Positions 1-9,491 of a stretch of DNA of 64,000 nucleotides are shown one piece after another; positions within the stretch are counted from its first letter, which is position 1; every line of letters begins with the position of its first letter. Position numbers and translations under genes: made by a program. The stretch is from contig NZ_CP039888.1 of NCBI RefSeq assembly GCF_005221325.1, forward strand, positions 2,238,501 through 2,302,500, in the 5' to 3' direction. The stretch comes from Agrobacterium tumefaciens (GTDB taxonomy: Bacteria; Pseudomonadota; Alphaproteobacteria; Rhizobiales; Rhizobiaceae). Under the pieces are notes generated by a model. The model searched no databases. It saw only the letters and a list, made by a program, of their open reading frames with translations, and was not told the origin of the DNA.

Positions 1-1
1 C

Positions 2-637
2 AAGGCTGTCCTGACCGGTTATTTCGGCAGCGCAGCACAGGTCCGCTCCGTCGCAAGGCTGATCCGCAATCTGAAGGAAAAGAACCCGGCGCTGATTTAC
101 GCCTGCGACCCTGTCATGGGCGATCTGGGCGGACTTTACATTCCGCTTGAGACCGCCGAGGCCATCCGCGATCACCTCATCCCGCTAGCCACCGTCGCCA
201 CGCCAAACCGTTACGAACTGGCCTGGATGAGCGGCGCGGAACTTGAGACCAACAATGCCATCATGGATGCGGCATTGTCCCTCGGCCCGCCGAAAATGCT
301 GGTCACCTCGGCCGTGCCGATGATGACGGGCGGCACCGGCAATCTCTACCTCAGCGGCCGCCATGCCCTGCTTGCCGAACACCGCGCCATAGAGAATGCG
401 CCGAACGGCCTCGGCGACCTGATGTCGGCGCTGTTCCTCGCCCGCCTGCTGGAGGGCGTGGATGATGAAAAGGCGCTGCAGCTGGCAACGGCCAGCGTCT
501 TCGAAATCCTGGCCCGAACCAAAAAACGCGGGATGAACGAACTGACGCTGGAGACCGATTCGTCAAGTCTCTCCACACCCATGGCCATGGTGCAGATGCG
601 TCATCTCTTGCATCCTTCACGCAGCAAGCGCAAATAG
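2..637 (+). CDS. pdxY: Pyridoxal kinase, C-terminal part (5' end outside window)
   Basis: The reading frame is open from base 2, so the gene starts before the window and about 212 codons are present. The product should phosphorylate pyridoxal to pyridoxal 5'-phosphate in the vitamin B6 salvage pathway, in the cytoplasm. Visible family features are CDPVMGDLGG, the ATPNRYELAWMSG block typical of the PdxK/PdxY ribokinase-like fold, and NGLGDLMSALFLARLL near the C-terminus, where the Asp of GDLMSA is the expected catalytic base (the GTGD/GAGD position of ribokinases). The gene ends just before a mosaic palindromic repeat. Assignment to PdxY rather than another B6 kinase is by overall resemblance. 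Confidence 0.85.
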   Translation, partial: KAVLTGYFGSAAQVRSVARLIRNLKEKNPALIYACDPVMGDLGGLYIPLETAEAIRDHLIPLATVATPNRYELAWMSGAELETNNAIMDAALSLGPPKMLVTSAVPMMTGGTGNLYLSGRHALLAEHRAIENAPNGLGDLMSALFLARLLEGVDDEKALQLATASVFEILARTKKRGMNELTLETDSSSLSTPMAMVQMRHLLHPSRSKRK

Positions 638-640
638 CGG

Positions 641-743
641 CTAGAGCATTTCCAGGAAAAGTGGCCCACGGTTTTCCGCCCGGAAATGCGGCAACAGGAA
701 GTTGGAGCGGTTTCGCGGTTCGAAGAAAAGCGAAAATGCTCTA
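641..743. repeat. Intergenic palindromic repeat, family A, copy 1
   Basis: Starts with ctagagcatttcc and ends with gaaaatgctcta, so the two ends are inverted copies of the same motif. The interior holds a second imperfect palindrome (tttccaggaaaagtgg, and ttttccgcccggaaatg). A shorter, inverted copy of the left half lies at 24009-24070. It looks like one of the non-coding mosaic palindromes common in rhizobial genomes. Confidence 0.7.
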
Positions 744-811
744 AAGGATTGGTCTTCAACGCGCCAGGCTCGCCCCGTGATCTTGGTCCAAGCATAACGG
801 TACTGCGATAG

Positions 812-1453
812 ATGAAAGATTTTCCGGAAACCCTTCTCAACGGCTACAAGAATTTCATGAGCGGGCGCTATATCGATGAGCGCGAAAGATACCGCGTTCT
901 CGCCGATACCGGACAGAAACCGCAGACCCTGTTCATTGCCTGTTGTGACTCCCGTTCAGCGCCGGAAACCATTTTCGATTGCGGACCGGGAGAGCTTTTC
1001 GTCATGCGAAATGTCGCCAACATGGTGCCGCCTTTCGAGCCGGACGGACAATATCACGCCACCTCCGCCGCCATCGAATATGCCGTGCAGGTTCTGAAGG
1101 TGAAGGATATCGTGGTCATGGGCCACGGCCGCTGCGGCGGCATTCAGGCGGCACTCGACCCCAATCTCGAGCCGCTTTCGCCAGGCGACTTCATCGGCAA
1201 ATGGATGAACATGGTCAAGTCGGCGGCCGAGCAGATCCAGAGCAACGACATCATGACCGCGTCTGAGCGCCAGACGGCACTGGAGCGCGTTTCCATCCGC
1301 AATTCCATCGCCAATCTGCGCGGTTTCCCCTTCGTCAAGGCGCAGGAAACCGCCGGCAAGGTGAAGCTGCACGGCGCATGGTTCGATATCTCGACCGGCG
1401 AATTGTGGGTGATGGACAGCAAAACGGGCGACTTCCGCCGCCCGGACCTGTGA
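812..1453 (+). CDS. Beta-class carbonic anhydrase
   Basis: Reversible hydration of CO2 to bicarbonate, cytoplasmic. The 213-residue product carries the full beta-class zinc site: Cys44 in CCDSR (with the Asp46-Arg48 dyad), His105 and Cys108 in GHGRCGG. Length and motif spacing fit bacterial CynT/Can enzymes. The ATG at 812 has only a weak ribosome binding site, but the N-terminus aligns well with the family. It stands alone between two repeat elements and transcribes toward the minus-strand lytic transglycosylase. No cyanase gene is nearby, so a general bicarbonate-supply role is more likely than cyanate metabolism. Confidence 0.92.
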   Translation: MKDFPETLLNGYKNFMSGRYIDERERYRVLADTGQKPQTLFIACCDSRSAPETIFDCGPGELFVMRNVANMVPPFEPDGQYHATSAAIEYAVQVLKVKDIVVMGHGRCGGIQAALDPNLEPLSPGDFIGKWMNMVKSAAEQIQSNDIMTASERQTALERVSIRNSIANLRGFPFVKAQETAGKVKLHGAWFDISTGELWVMDSKTGDFRRPDL

Positions 1454-1490
1454 TTGAGACGCGTAGTCCCGCCAATAACATTCAACTTTG

Positions 1491-1598
1491 TCACCCGGAC
1501 TTGATCCGGGGTCCAGTGCGATCAAGTCTTTGATCGCGTAAGACTCTTTCACGGCGCAGACGCGCCGTGGCTGGATGCCGGATCCAGTCCGGCATGAC
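1491..1598. repeat. Intergenic palindromic repeat, family B, copy 1
   Basis: About 108 bp containing three nested inverted repeats: cggacttgatccgg, gcgatcaag...gatcgc, and tgccggatccagtccggca. A near-identical copy lies in opposite orientation at 13988-14097, with only scattered differences by eye. It occupies the space between two convergent genes (carbonic anhydrase and lytic transglycosylase). Confidence 0.8.
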
Positions 1599-1630
1599 GA
1601 AAGTGGGCCTTTAGTCCTTGGAAAGCGACC

Positions 1631-2446
1631 TTATTGGCCGTCGATCGCCTTGCCGATGAAGGCGATGGCCTGCTGGTAGACGCTTGCGGCGTTCCAGCCC
1701 TGGATCGCGGCATAATTCGCCTGTCCCTGCTGATAACCCGCACCGCGCTGCCAGCCGTGGCCGACGAGGAAATTGGCGGTAGAGGCCAAAGCATCGGCGC
1801 GCGAGCCGACGAGATCAATGCGGCCATCGCGGTCGAAATCCACGCCGTAGCGCACGACGTTCAACGGCAGGAACTGCGTCTGGCCGATTTCACCATGGGC
1901 AGCACCCTTGGCGTTGACGTTGAGCGAACCGCTACCGACAAGCTTCAGCGCTGCGTAAAGCTGTTCAGTGAAATAATCAGAACGGCGGCAGTCGAAGGAA
2001 AGCGTCGCCACGGCGGAAAGCGTGTGCTGTTTGCCCATGAAGCCGCCAAAACCGGTTTCCATGCCCCAGATGGCGAGAAGCGGACCGGCCGGAACGCCGT
2101 AAGCTCTTTCGATCGAGGCGAAGAGAGAGGCGTTGTTGTTCTTCATGGTCTTGCCGCGCGAAATGATCGTCTGACCGCCGCGCTTCTGCATGAATTGCTC
2201 AAAGGACAGCTTGAAGCTGTGCTGGCCGCGATCGGCGCTGATGGTGGCGCGGTTGTAGGAGACGCCGGAGAAGGCGCGATCGAGCACCGAAGCGCTGACG
2301 CCGCGGCCTGCCGCTTCCTGCTTGAAGGCGCTGACCCAGGCATCGAAGCCCGCCGAAGTGTTGCCGCATTGCGCCGCCATAACCGGCGTTGCTGCCAGAA
2401 CCGAGACCATGGCCACACCAGCCAGAATTGCCTTCATTGCCCGCAT
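1631..2446 (-). CDS. Lytic murein transglycosylase, MltB-like
   Basis: Cleaves the MurNAc-GlcNAc bond of peptidoglycan with 1,6-anhydro formation, in the periplasm. The ATG at 2446 gives 271 residues with a clear signal peptide (basic MRAMK, hydrophobic stretch, cleavage near PVMA-AQ) and no lipobox, so it is soluble rather than lipid-anchored. The catalytic Glu is expected at residue 130 in AIWGMETGFGG, the MltB signature. Further family blocks are GEIGQTQFLP and VDFDRDGRIDLVGS. A TTG three bases upstream is in frame but is an unlikely start. It is monocistronic, with a promoter probably in the AT-rich 2450-2520 stretch. Confidence 0.88.
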   Translation of the reverse strand: MRAMKAILAGVAMVSVLAATPVMAAQCGNTSAGFDAWVSAFKQEAAGRGVSASVLDRAFSGVSYNRATISADRGQHSFKLSFEQFMQKRGGQTIISRGKTMKNNNASLFASIERAYGVPAGPLLAIWGMETGFGGFMGKQHTLSAVATLSFDCRRSDYFTEQLYAALKLVGSGSLNVNAKGAAHGEIGQTQFLPLNVVRYGVDFDRDGRIDLVGSRADALASTANFLVGHGWQRGAGYQQGQANYAAIQGWNAASVYQQAIAFIGKAIDGQ

Positions 2447-2596
2447 CAAAATCTGCCTTTGATATATTTTGGGGAAGTTTTCCCGAGAACCAAACCATCA
2501 ATACTGTATGATTCAGGTGCCAAACTAGCTTTTGGCGGCCTAAATTGCCTTCCGGCAGCAAGGCCTGCAAATAAACTGGCCGTGATCGTAGCCAAT

Positions 2597-2635
2597 TGAA
2601 AAACCCGCCTGCCCCACACAGAACAGACGGGTTAT
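2597..2635 (-). terminator. Rho-independent terminator of asd
   Basis: On the minus strand, aacccgtctg pairs with caggcgggtt around a 12-base loop and is followed by a T run. It lies about 26 bases after the asd stop codon. Confidence 0.85.
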
Positions 2636-2660
2636 ACTTAACGAACCTTAAAAAATCGTA

Positions 2661-3695
2661 TCAGGCAGCCGCCTTGCGGGGCTTGATGAGACCACGATTG
2701 ACCAGCAGTTCGGCGATCTGGATGGCGTTGAGGGCAGCACCCTTGCGCAGATTGTCCGAAACAACCCAGATGTTAAGGCCGTTTTCGACCGTCGCATCCT
2801 CGCGGATACGCGAAATATAGGTCGCATCTTCACCGGCGGATTCGACCGGGGTGATGTAGCCGCCATTTTCGTGCTTGTCGATGACGAGGCAGCCCGGCGC
2901 TTCGCGCAGGATGTCACGCGCCTGGTCGGCGGTGATCTCGTTTTCGAACTCGATGTTGACCGATTCCGAATGGCCAATGAAAACAGGAACGCGCACGGCC
3001 GTGCAGGTTACCTTGATCTTCGGATCGAGCATCTTCTTGGTTTCGGCCAGAACCTTCCACTCTTCCTTGGTATATCCATCTTCCATGAAGACATCGATAT
3101 GCGGAATAACGTTAAAGGCGATGCGCTTGGTGAACTTCTTGGTTTCAACCGGATCGGCCACGAAAACGGCGCGGGTCTGCTGGAACAGCTCGTCCATGCC
3201 TTCCTTGCCGGCGCCGGAAACCGACTGGTAGGTGGAGACGACGACGCGCTTGATCTTGGCGAAGTCATGCAGCGGCTTCAGCGCGACGACGAGCTGTGCC
3301 GTGGAGCAATTGGGGTTGGCGATGATGTTCTTCTTGGTGAAGCCCGCAACCGCATCGGCATTGACTTCCGGAACGATCAGCGGAACGTCCTGATCGTAGC
3401 GCCATGCGGACGAGTTATCGATGACGACGCAGCCCTGCTGGCCGATCTTCGGCGACCACTTCTTCGACACATCGCCGCCGGCCGACATCAGGCAGATATC
3501 GGTGTCGGAAAAGTCGTAATTTTCAAGGTTCGAGACCTTCAGCGTGCGATCGCCGTAAGAGACTTCCGTGCCCTGGGAGCGAGCGGAAGCGAGCGGCACG
3601 ATCTCATCGGCAGGAAAACCGCGTTCGGCCAGGATATTGAGCATTTCGCGACCGACGTTGCCGGTGGCGCCTGCAATTGCAACTTTGAAACCCAT
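2661..3695 (-). CDS. asd: Aspartate-semialdehyde dehydrogenase
   Basis: Reduces aspartyl-4-phosphate to aspartate 4-semialdehyde with NADPH, the branch-point step to lysine/diaminopimelate, threonine and methionine. The N-terminal dinucleotide-binding motif is GFKVAIAGATGNVG. The catalytic cysteine is Cys130 in NPNCSTAQL. SGAGKEGMDEL and GHSESVNIEF are further conserved blocks. The ATG at 3695 gives 344 residues, the normal length. An in-frame TTG two codons upstream is possible but less likely. Transcribed alone and followed by a strong terminator. The gene is normally essential because it feeds peptidoglycan synthesis. Confidence 0.96.
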   Translation of the reverse strand: MGFKVAIAGATGNVGREMLNILAERGFPADEIVPLASARSQGTEVSYGDRTLKVSNLENYDFSDTDICLMSAGGDVSKKWSPKIGQQGCVVIDNSSAWRYDQDVPLIVPEVNADAVAGFTKKNIIANPNCSTAQLVVALKPLHDFAKIKRVVVSTYQSVSGAGKEGMDELFQQTRAVFVADPVETKKFTKRIAFNVIPHIDVFMEDGYTKEEWKVLAETKKMLDPKIKVTCTAVRVPVFIGHSESVNIEFENEITADQARDILREAPGCLVIDKHENGGYITPVESAGEDATYISRIREDATVENGLNIWVVSDNLRKGAALNAIQIAELLVNRGLIKPRKAAA

Positions 3696-4203
3696 GATCA
3701 AGCTCTCTTTCTGTCTCTCCTCTTTTTGGTGAGGTGGGAACCCGCATTAGATCGCGGCTTCCTCGATCCCCAGCCAAACCGGGGAGAGAGCGGTGGCCAG
3801 AGACGTCAGACGGTTTTAATCGTCGTTTTGGCCGTAATTCGGATAGAATAAGAAAGGCGCGGATCATCGCCGGCGGATTGTGCCGGTCCTTCCATGACGA
3901 ACATGTCTGCAACATGCATGCGCAAGGTGATGCTCCTTCTTCGCGAGAAGCTATTAGAAGGTTTCTCAGTTGTGTCAAGAAAAAAGGCGCTTGAAAAGGC
4001 CAGTTGAGCGAAGGCCAAAATCAGACGCGCGACATTTTCGGGACGCCTCACATTAGACTAAAGTCATAATCCGAAAGCATCGCTCTTATTGGGGTTAATT
4101 TTCTGTCACTCTGACGTCACGCGCATTGCAGCCGCAAGGTGAGTCCGGAGGAGAGAGATGGGCTCCGCAATGCGCCGATTGGGACATCTGTGGAGGACAG
4201 ACA
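3696..4203. other. 508-bp intergenic region between divergent asd and MFS genes
   Basis: Holds the two divergent promoters. No gene of normal size is credible here. The only notable item is a 31-codon reading frame at 4158-4253. It is preceded by an unusually good Shine-Dalgarno sequence (ggaggagag) and overlaps the start of the transporter gene in another frame, so it might be a leader peptide. The rest shows no clear repeat or RNA structure. Confidence 0.5.
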
Positions 4204-6087
4204 ATGGCAAATGTTGCAGCCGTGAGCGGCGCAGCCCGTCCGATGACGGGTGAAGAGAAGAAGGTGATTTTCGCCTCTTCTCTCGGAACAGTCTTCGAAT
4301 GGTACGATTTTTATCTCTACGGCTCGCTTGCGATCTATATCGGCGCGAACTTCTTCAGCCAATATCCGGAAACGACGCGTAACATCTTCGCGCTTCTGGC
4401 CTTTGCCGCCGGCTTCCTCGTGCGCCCCTTCGGTGCGCTGGTGTTTGGCCGCCTCGGCGACATCGTCGGCCGCAAATACACCTTCCTCATCACCATTATC
4501 ATCATGGGTATTTCCACCTTCCTCGTCGGTGTCCTACCCAGTGCATCGCAGATCGGCATCGCCGCTCCGATCATCCTGATCGTCCTGCGCATGCTGCAGG
4601 GCTTGGCGCTCGGCGGTGAATATGGCGGTGCCGCCACTTATGTGGCCGAACATGCACCGAACGGTCGCAGAGGTTATTACACCTCGTGGATCCAGACGAC
4701 GGCAACGCTTGGCCTGTTCCTGTCGCTGGTGGTCATTCTCGGCGTGCAGTTCGCACTCGGCAAGGAAGCTTTCGCCGCCTGGGGCTGGCGCATTCCCTTC
4801 CTCGTTTCCGTTCTGCTGCTCGGCGTATCGGTCTGGATTCGTCTGAAAATGAACGAATCCCCCGCCTTCAAGAAGATGAAGGAAGAGGGCAAGACCTCGA
4901 AGGCCCCGCTCAGCGAAGCCTTCGGCCAATGGAAAAACGCCAAGATCGCCCTGCTCGCCCTCGTCGGCGCCGTCATCGGCCAGGCCGTCGTCTGGTACAC
5001 CGGCCAGTTCTACGCGCTGTTCTTCCTGCAGAGCATCCTGAAGGTTGACGGACAATCCGCCAACATCATGGTGGCGGCAGCACTCATCCTAGGCACCAGC
5101 TTCTTCGTGATCTTCGGCTGGCTTTCCGACAAGATCGGCCGCAAGCCGATCATCATGGCCGGTCTCGTTCTTGCGATGCTGACCTACTTCCCGCTGTTCA
5201 AGGCACTGACATGGGCAGGCAACCCGGCACTCGCCGAAGCCCAGTCCACGGTCCGCGCCACCGTGACCGCGGCCCCCGGCGACTGCAAATTCCAGTTCAA
5301 CCCGACGGGAACTGCGAAATTCACCACATCCTGCGATATCGCCACCTCGTTCCTGACCCGCAACTCCGTCCCCTATGACGTGGTTGCCGGGGCAGCCGGC
5401 CAGCCGGCCAGCGTGAAAATCGGCGACGCCACCATCGCCAGCTACGACGCCATCGCGGCCGGCGCAGATGCGTCCGCGAAGGACAAGGCCTTCCAGAAAC
5501 AGATCAACATTGCCCTGCATGACAGCGGTTACCCGCTGGTACGCGGTGCAGCGCAGGTGCCGGACGCGAAACTGGACGCCTTCATTGCCGCAAACCCGGA
5601 ACTCAACCTCAATGCCGATGCCGTTCGCGCCACCGACAAGAAGATGGTTGCGACCGACAAGCTGGTGGCCGACAAGCTGTTGACGCCTGCCGAAACGGCC
5701 GGTGCGGCGGAAATGGCCGTCTACAGCATTGCTGGTGGTGGTGCATTCTCCATGGTGGCCGATCCGGCCGCCGTGAACTGGGTGGTCATCATCGCGGTTC
5801 TGACCGTCCTCGTGATCTATGTCACGATGGTCTATGGCCCGATCGCGGCGCTGCTGGTCGAACTGTTCCCGACCCGCATCCGCTATTCCGGCATGTCGCT
5901 GCCCTACCACATCGGCAACGGCTGGTTCGGCGGCCTCCTGCCCGCCACCGCCTTCGCGATGAGTGCGGCGAAGGGCGATATCTATTACGGCCTCTGGTAT
6001 CCGATCGTTTTTGCAGGCATCACGCTGGTCATCGGCATGCTGTTCCTGCCGGAAACCAAAGATCGCGACATCCACACCATGGAGTGA
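4204..6087 (+). CDS. MFS transporter, metabolite:H+ symporter type, with large periplasmic insertion
   Basis: Inner-membrane proton-coupled importer of a small carboxylate or related metabolite; substrate not predictable. The start at 4204 is chosen because tggagg lies 8 bases upstream; it gives 627 residues. Family marks: SLGTVFEWYDFYLYGSLA at the first helix, GRLGDIVGRKY (loop 2-3 motif), GGEYGGAATYVAEHAP, DKIGRKP (loop 8-9) and ELFPTRIRYSGMSL. Ordinary members have about 430-550 residues. Here roughly residues 338-520 form a hydrophilic, alanine-rich insertion after the helix that follows DKIGRKP, expected to face the periplasm and containing two cysteines (GDCKFQF, TSCDIAT). Followed by a strong terminator, so monocistronic. 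Confidence 0.85.
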   Translation: MANVAAVSGAARPMTGEEKKVIFASSLGTVFEWYDFYLYGSLAIYIGANFFSQYPETTRNIFALLAFAAGFLVRPFGALVFGRLGDIVGRKYTFLITIIIMGISTFLVGVLPSASQIGIAAPIILIVLRMLQGLALGGEYGGAATYVAEHAPNGRRGYYTSWIQTTATLGLFLSLVVILGVQFALGKEAFAAWGWRIPFLVSVLLLGVSVWIRLKMNESPAFKKMKEEGKTSKAPLSEAFGQWKNAKIALLALVGAVIGQAVVWYTGQFYALFFLQSILKVDGQSANIMVAAALILGTSFFVIFGWLSDKIGRKPIIMAGLVLAMLTYFPLFKALTWAGNPALAEAQSTVRATVTAAPGDCKFQFNPTGTAKFTTSCDIATSFLTRNSVPYDVVAGAAGQPASVKIGDATIASYDAIAAGADASAKDKAFQKQINIALHDSGYPLVRGAAQVPDAKLDAFIAANPELNLNADAVRATDKKMVATDKLVADKLLTPAETAGAAEMAVYSIAGGGAFSMVADPAAVNWVVIIAVLTVLVIYVTMVYGPIAALLVELFPTRIRYSGMSLPYHIGNGWFGGLLPATAFAMSAAKGDIYYGLWYPIVFAGITLVIGMLFLPETKDRDIHTME

Positions 6088-6110
6088 GCGAAAAGCACCC
6101 GAAACAACCA

Positions 6111-6137
6111 CCCGGCGCCATGGCGCCGGGTTTTTTA
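6111..6137 (+). terminator. Rho-independent terminator of the MFS gene
   Basis: A perfect GC-rich palindrome (10-bp arms, cccggcgcca/tggcgccggg) directly followed by six T residues, 23 bases after the transporter stop codon. Confidence 0.93.
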
Positions 6138-6276
6138 TTGCCGCCGTACCGCCACCGCCCGAAATGGCCTTTTCCCTGATGTCAATCCGCCGCAGGTAGA
6201 AAAACAGCAATAACAAGACAAAAACGCCCCGAATGGGCTATGACGGCTTATCAGGACGGGAAATGGGAGAGCAGTT

Positions 6277-7851
6277 TTGAGAATCGGTACGCCTAAGGAA
6301 TTATATGAGGGCGAAGCGCGCGTCGGCATGACGCCCGACAGCGCCCAAGCACTGCAGAAACTCGGATATGATTGCGTGATCGAGGCCGGCGCCGGCAAGG
6401 CGGCGGGTTTTTCCGACGACGCCTATCGCAAGGCCGGCGTTACCGTGGTCGATGGCGCGGACGCGCTTTACACCGGTTCCGACATCATCGCCAAGGTTCG
6501 CCCGCCGGAAACATCGGAAATTGATCGCCTGTCTTCGAACAAAACGCTGATCTCGTTCTTCTATCCCGCCCAGAACAAGGACCTTCTGGAACAGGCGAAG
6601 GAAAAGGGCGCCAATGTCATCGCCATGGACATGGTGCCGCGCATTTCCCGCGCCCAGAAGATGGATGCGCTGTCCTCCATGGCCAACATCGCCGGTTATC
6701 GCGCCGTGATCGAGGCCGGCAATAATTTCGGGCGCTTCTTCACCGGTCAGGTCACCGCCGCCGGCAAGGTGCCGCCCGCCAAGGTTCTGGTGATAGGTGC
6801 CGGCGTTGCCGGTCTTGCCGCCATCGGCACGGCGACCTCGCTCGGCGCCATCACCTATGCCTTCGACGTACGCCCTGAGGTGGCCGAACAGATCGAAAGC
6901 ATGGGCGCTGAATTCGTCTATCTCGATTTCGCCGATCAACAGCAGGATGGTGCCGCGACCGGCGGTTATGCCGCCCCCTCCTCGCCGGAATTCCGCGAGA
7001 AGCAGCTTGAGAAGTTCCGCGAACTCGCACCGCAGATCGATATCGTCATCACCACGGCGCTTATTCCGGGCCGTGACGCCCCGAAACTGTGGCTCGCCGA
7101 CATGGTGGCCGCAATGAAGCCGGGTTCCGTTATCATCGACCTCGCCGCCGAGCGCGGCGGCAATTGCGATCTTACGGTGCCCGACCAGCGCGTCGTTTCC
7201 GACAACGGCGTCATCGTCATCGGCTACACGGATTTCCCGAGCCGCATGGCGGCACAGGCCTCGACGCTCTATTCCACAAACATCCGTCACATGATGACCG
7301 ATCTGACGCCCGCCAAGGACGGCAAGCCGGTTCACAACATGGAAGACGACGTCATCCGCGGCGCAACCGTCACCTATCAGGGCGAGATAACCTTCCCGCC
7401 GCCGCCGCCGAAAATCCAGGCCATTGCCGCGCAGAAGCCGAAGGAACGGGTCAAAGAGCTGACGCCTGAGGAAAAACACGCGAAAGAACGGGCCGAGTTC
7501 AAGGCGCAGACCAAAAGCCAGGTCGGGCTGCTGGTCATCGGCACCCTGGCCCTGCTTCTCGTCGGTCTTTCTGCACCGGCAAGCTTCATGAGCCACTTCA
7601 TCGTCTTCGTGCTCGCCTGCTTCATCGGTTTCCAGGTTATCTGGAATGTCAGCCACTCGCTGCATACCCCGCTGATGGCAGTGACGAATGCCATTTCCGG
7701 CATCGTCATCATCGGCGCGCTGCTGCAGATCGGTTCCGGCAACTGGCTGGTGGTGATCCTTGCCTCGCTTTCCGTCCTGATCGCGACGATCAACATCGTT
7801 GGCGGTTTCCTCGTGACACGGCGCATGCTCGCCATGTTCCAGAAGTCCTGA
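6277..7851 (+). CDS. pntA: NAD(P) transhydrogenase subunit alpha
   Basis: With PntB forms the proton-translocating transhydrogenase of the inner membrane, which makes NADPH from NADH. Begins with TTG (TTG AGA ATC GGT), preceded by gggaga; RIGTPKE is the usual N-terminus. The 524 residues comprise the NAD-binding domain I (alanine dehydrogenase/PNT fold, [15 protein letters not shown] near residue 170) and a C-terminal membrane part with four hydrophobic segments (residues about 410-515). Alpha is therefore a single chain as in E. coli, whereas many alphaproteobacteria split it into PntAA and PntAB. Followed 20 bases later by pntB. Confidence 0.95.
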   Translation: MRIGTPKELYEGEARVGMTPDSAQALQKLGYDCVIEAGAGKAAGFSDDAYRKAGVTVVDGADALYTGSDIIAKVRPPETSEIDRLSSNKTLISFFYPAQNKDLLEQAKEKGANVIAMDMVPRISRAQKMDALSSMANIAGYRAVIEAGNNFGRFFTGQVTAAGKVPPAKVLVIGAGVAGLAAIGTATSLGAITYAFDVRPEVAEQIESMGAEFVYLDFADQQQDGAATGGYAAPSSPEFREKQLEKFRELAPQIDIVITTALIPGRDAPKLWLADMVAAMKPGSVIIDLAAERGGNCDLTVPDQRVVSDNGVIVIGYTDFPSRMAAQASTLYSTNIRHMMTDLTPAKDGKPVHNMEDDVIRGATVTYQGEITFPPPPPKIQAIAAQKPKERVKELTPEEKHAKERAEFKAQTKSQVGLLVIGTLALLLVGLSAPASFMSHFIVFVLACFIGFQVIWNVSHSLHTPLMAVTNAISGIVIIGALLQIGSGNWLVVILASLSVLIATINIVGGFLVTRRMLAMFQKS

Positions 7852-7871
7852 GCGTGCGGGGATTTAAATAA

Positions 7872-9317
7872 ATGACCATTGGTATCGTTTCCGCGGCCTA
7901 TGTTGCCGCAGCCGTTCTCTTCATCCTCTCGCTCGGCGGTCTTTCCGGACAGGAAAGCGCCAAGCGCGCCGTCTGGTACGGCATAACAGGCATGGGCCTC
8001 GCCATTGTCGCGACCGTTTTCGGCCCTGAAATCAGCAAGGGCGTCGGGCAGTGGCTGGTCGTGCTGCTGATGCTCGCCGGCGGCTCCGTCCTCGGCTACT
8101 TCGTCGCAAGCCGCGTGCAGATGACCGAAATGCCGCAGCTTGTGGCAGCCCTTCACTCCTTCGTCGGCCTTGCCGCTGTCTTCATCGGCTTCAACGCCCA
8201 TATCGAGGAAGCACATGTCGCCTCGCTCGATGAGACCGCGCGGTCGTTGCTGACAGGCTTTTCCGCCATCCTCGCCCACAAGACGCCGGTGGAACTGGCG
8301 ATCATGAAGGTCGAAGTCTTCCTCGGCGTCTTCATCGGCGCGGTCACCTTCACCGGCTCCGTCGTTGCCTTCGGCAAGCTTGCCGGCAAGGTTGACGGCA
8401 AGGCGAAGAAGCTGCCGGGCGGACATCTGCTGAACGCGGGTGCTGCGATCCTGTCGCTCGTGCTGCTCATCATGTATTGCAACGGCGCTGGCGCATGGAC
8501 CCTCGTCCTGATGACGCTCGCCGCCTTCTTCATCGGCTACCACCTGATCATGGGCATCGGCGGCGCCGATATGCCTGTCGTCGTCTCGATGCTGAACAGC
8601 TATTCCGGCTGGGCGGCCGCCGCCATCGGCTTCACGCTCGGCAACGATCTGTTGATCGTGACAGGCGCGCTGGTCGGCTCCTCGGGTGCGATCCTGTCCT
8701 ACATCATGTGCAAGGCGATGAACCGCTCCTTCGTCTCGGTCATCCTCGGCGGCTTCGGCGGCACGACGGGCCCGGCGATGGAAATCGAAGGCGAGCAGGT
8801 GGCGATCGACGCCGAGGGCGTGGCCGCAGCACTGAACGACGCCGACAGCGTCATCATCGTGCCCGGTTACGGCATGGCGGTGGCACAGGCCCAGAGCGCG
8901 GTGTCCGAACTGACCCGCAAGCTGCGCGCCGATGGCAAGACCGTGCGCTTCGCCATCCATCCGGTAGCAGGCCGTCTTCCCGGCCACATGAACGTGCTGC
9001 TCGCCGAAGCCAAGGTGCCTTACGACATCGTGCTGGAAATGGACGAAATCAACGACGATTTCCCGAGTACCGACGTCGTCATCGTCATCGGCTCCAACGA
9101 CATCGTCAACCCCGCTGCCCAGGACGACCCGAACTCACCGATTGCCGGCATGCCGGTTCTGGAAGTGTGGAAGTCGAAGCTCGTCATCGTCTCCAAGCGC
9201 GGCCAGGGCACGGGCTATTCCGGCATCGAGAACCCGCTGTTCTACAAGGACAATACCCGTATGTTCTACGGGGATGCGAAGAAGTCGATCAACGATCTTC
9301 TGCCGCTGATCAAGTAA
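7872..9317 (+). CDS. pntB: NAD(P) transhydrogenase subunit beta
   Basis: Membrane domain II plus the NADP(H)-binding domain III of transhydrogenase. The 481 residues show about nine hydrophobic segments in the first 260 residues. Domain III follows with [15 protein letters not shown] (NADP-binding), [19 protein letters not shown] and [16 protein letters not shown], all hallmark blocks. Same operon as pntA, and transcription ends at the hairpin right behind it. Normal length, no oddities. Confidence 0.96.
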   Translation: MTIGIVSAAYVAAAVLFILSLGGLSGQESAKRAVWYGITGMGLAIVATVFGPEISKGVGQWLVVLLMLAGGSVLGYFVASRVQMTEMPQLVAALHSFVGLAAVFIGFNAHIEEAHVASLDETARSLLTGFSAILAHKTPVELAIMKVEVFLGVFIGAVTFTGSVVAFGKLAGKVDGKAKKLPGGHLLNAGAAILSLVLLIMYCNGAGAWTLVLMTLAAFFIGYHLIMGIGGADMPVVVSMLNSYSGWAAAAIGFTLGNDLLIVTGALVGSSGAILSYIMCKAMNRSFVSVILGGFGGTTGPAMEIEGEQVAIDAEGVAAALNDADSVIIVPGYGMAVAQAQSAVSELTRKLRADGKTVRFAIHPVAGRLPGHMNVLLAEAKVPYDIVLEMDEINDDFPSTDVVIVIGSNDIVNPAAQDDPNSPIAGMPVLEVWKSKLVIVSKRGQGTGYSGIENPLFYKDNTRMFYGDAKKSINDLLPLIK

Positions 9318-9321
9318 ATGA

Positions 9322-9358
9322 AAAAGGGCGTTTCCGGCCGACCGGGAACGCCCTTTCT
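9322..9358 (+). terminator. Rho-independent terminator of pntAB
   Basis: aaagggcgttnccgg pairs with ccggnaacgcccttt around a 4-base loop, starting about 5 bases after the pntB stop codon. Confidence 0.9.
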
Positions 9359-9382
9359 ACTGACGTGAAAATAAACCTCCAC

Positions 9383-9456
9383 CGTCATCCTCGGGCTTGT
9401 CCCGAGGATCTGTCCACGTCGAACAAAATCAATCGGTTGCAGATCCTCGGGACGTG
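9383..9456. repeat. Intergenic palindromic repeat, family C
   Basis: Contains atcctcgggcttgtcccgaggat as one hairpin, and a second inverted arm (agatcctcgggac) about 30 bases further on. Only one copy is seen in this window. The style matches short palindromic intergenic elements of rhizobia. Confidence 0.6.
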
Positions 9457-9491
9457 AGTTAAGCGGTATCATCCGGCCGCAGAGACTGCCC

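Noticed and set aside
1634..2599. 321-codon plus-strand reading frame opposite the lytic transglycosylase
   Set aside because: Overlaps a gene with signal peptide and catalytic Glu; no recognisable motif in the antisense frame.
7377..8987. 536-codon minus-strand reading frame opposite pntAB
   Set aside because: It is the antisense shadow of highly conserved pntA and pntB in GC-rich DNA; composition is His/Asp/Gly-rich with no domain pattern.
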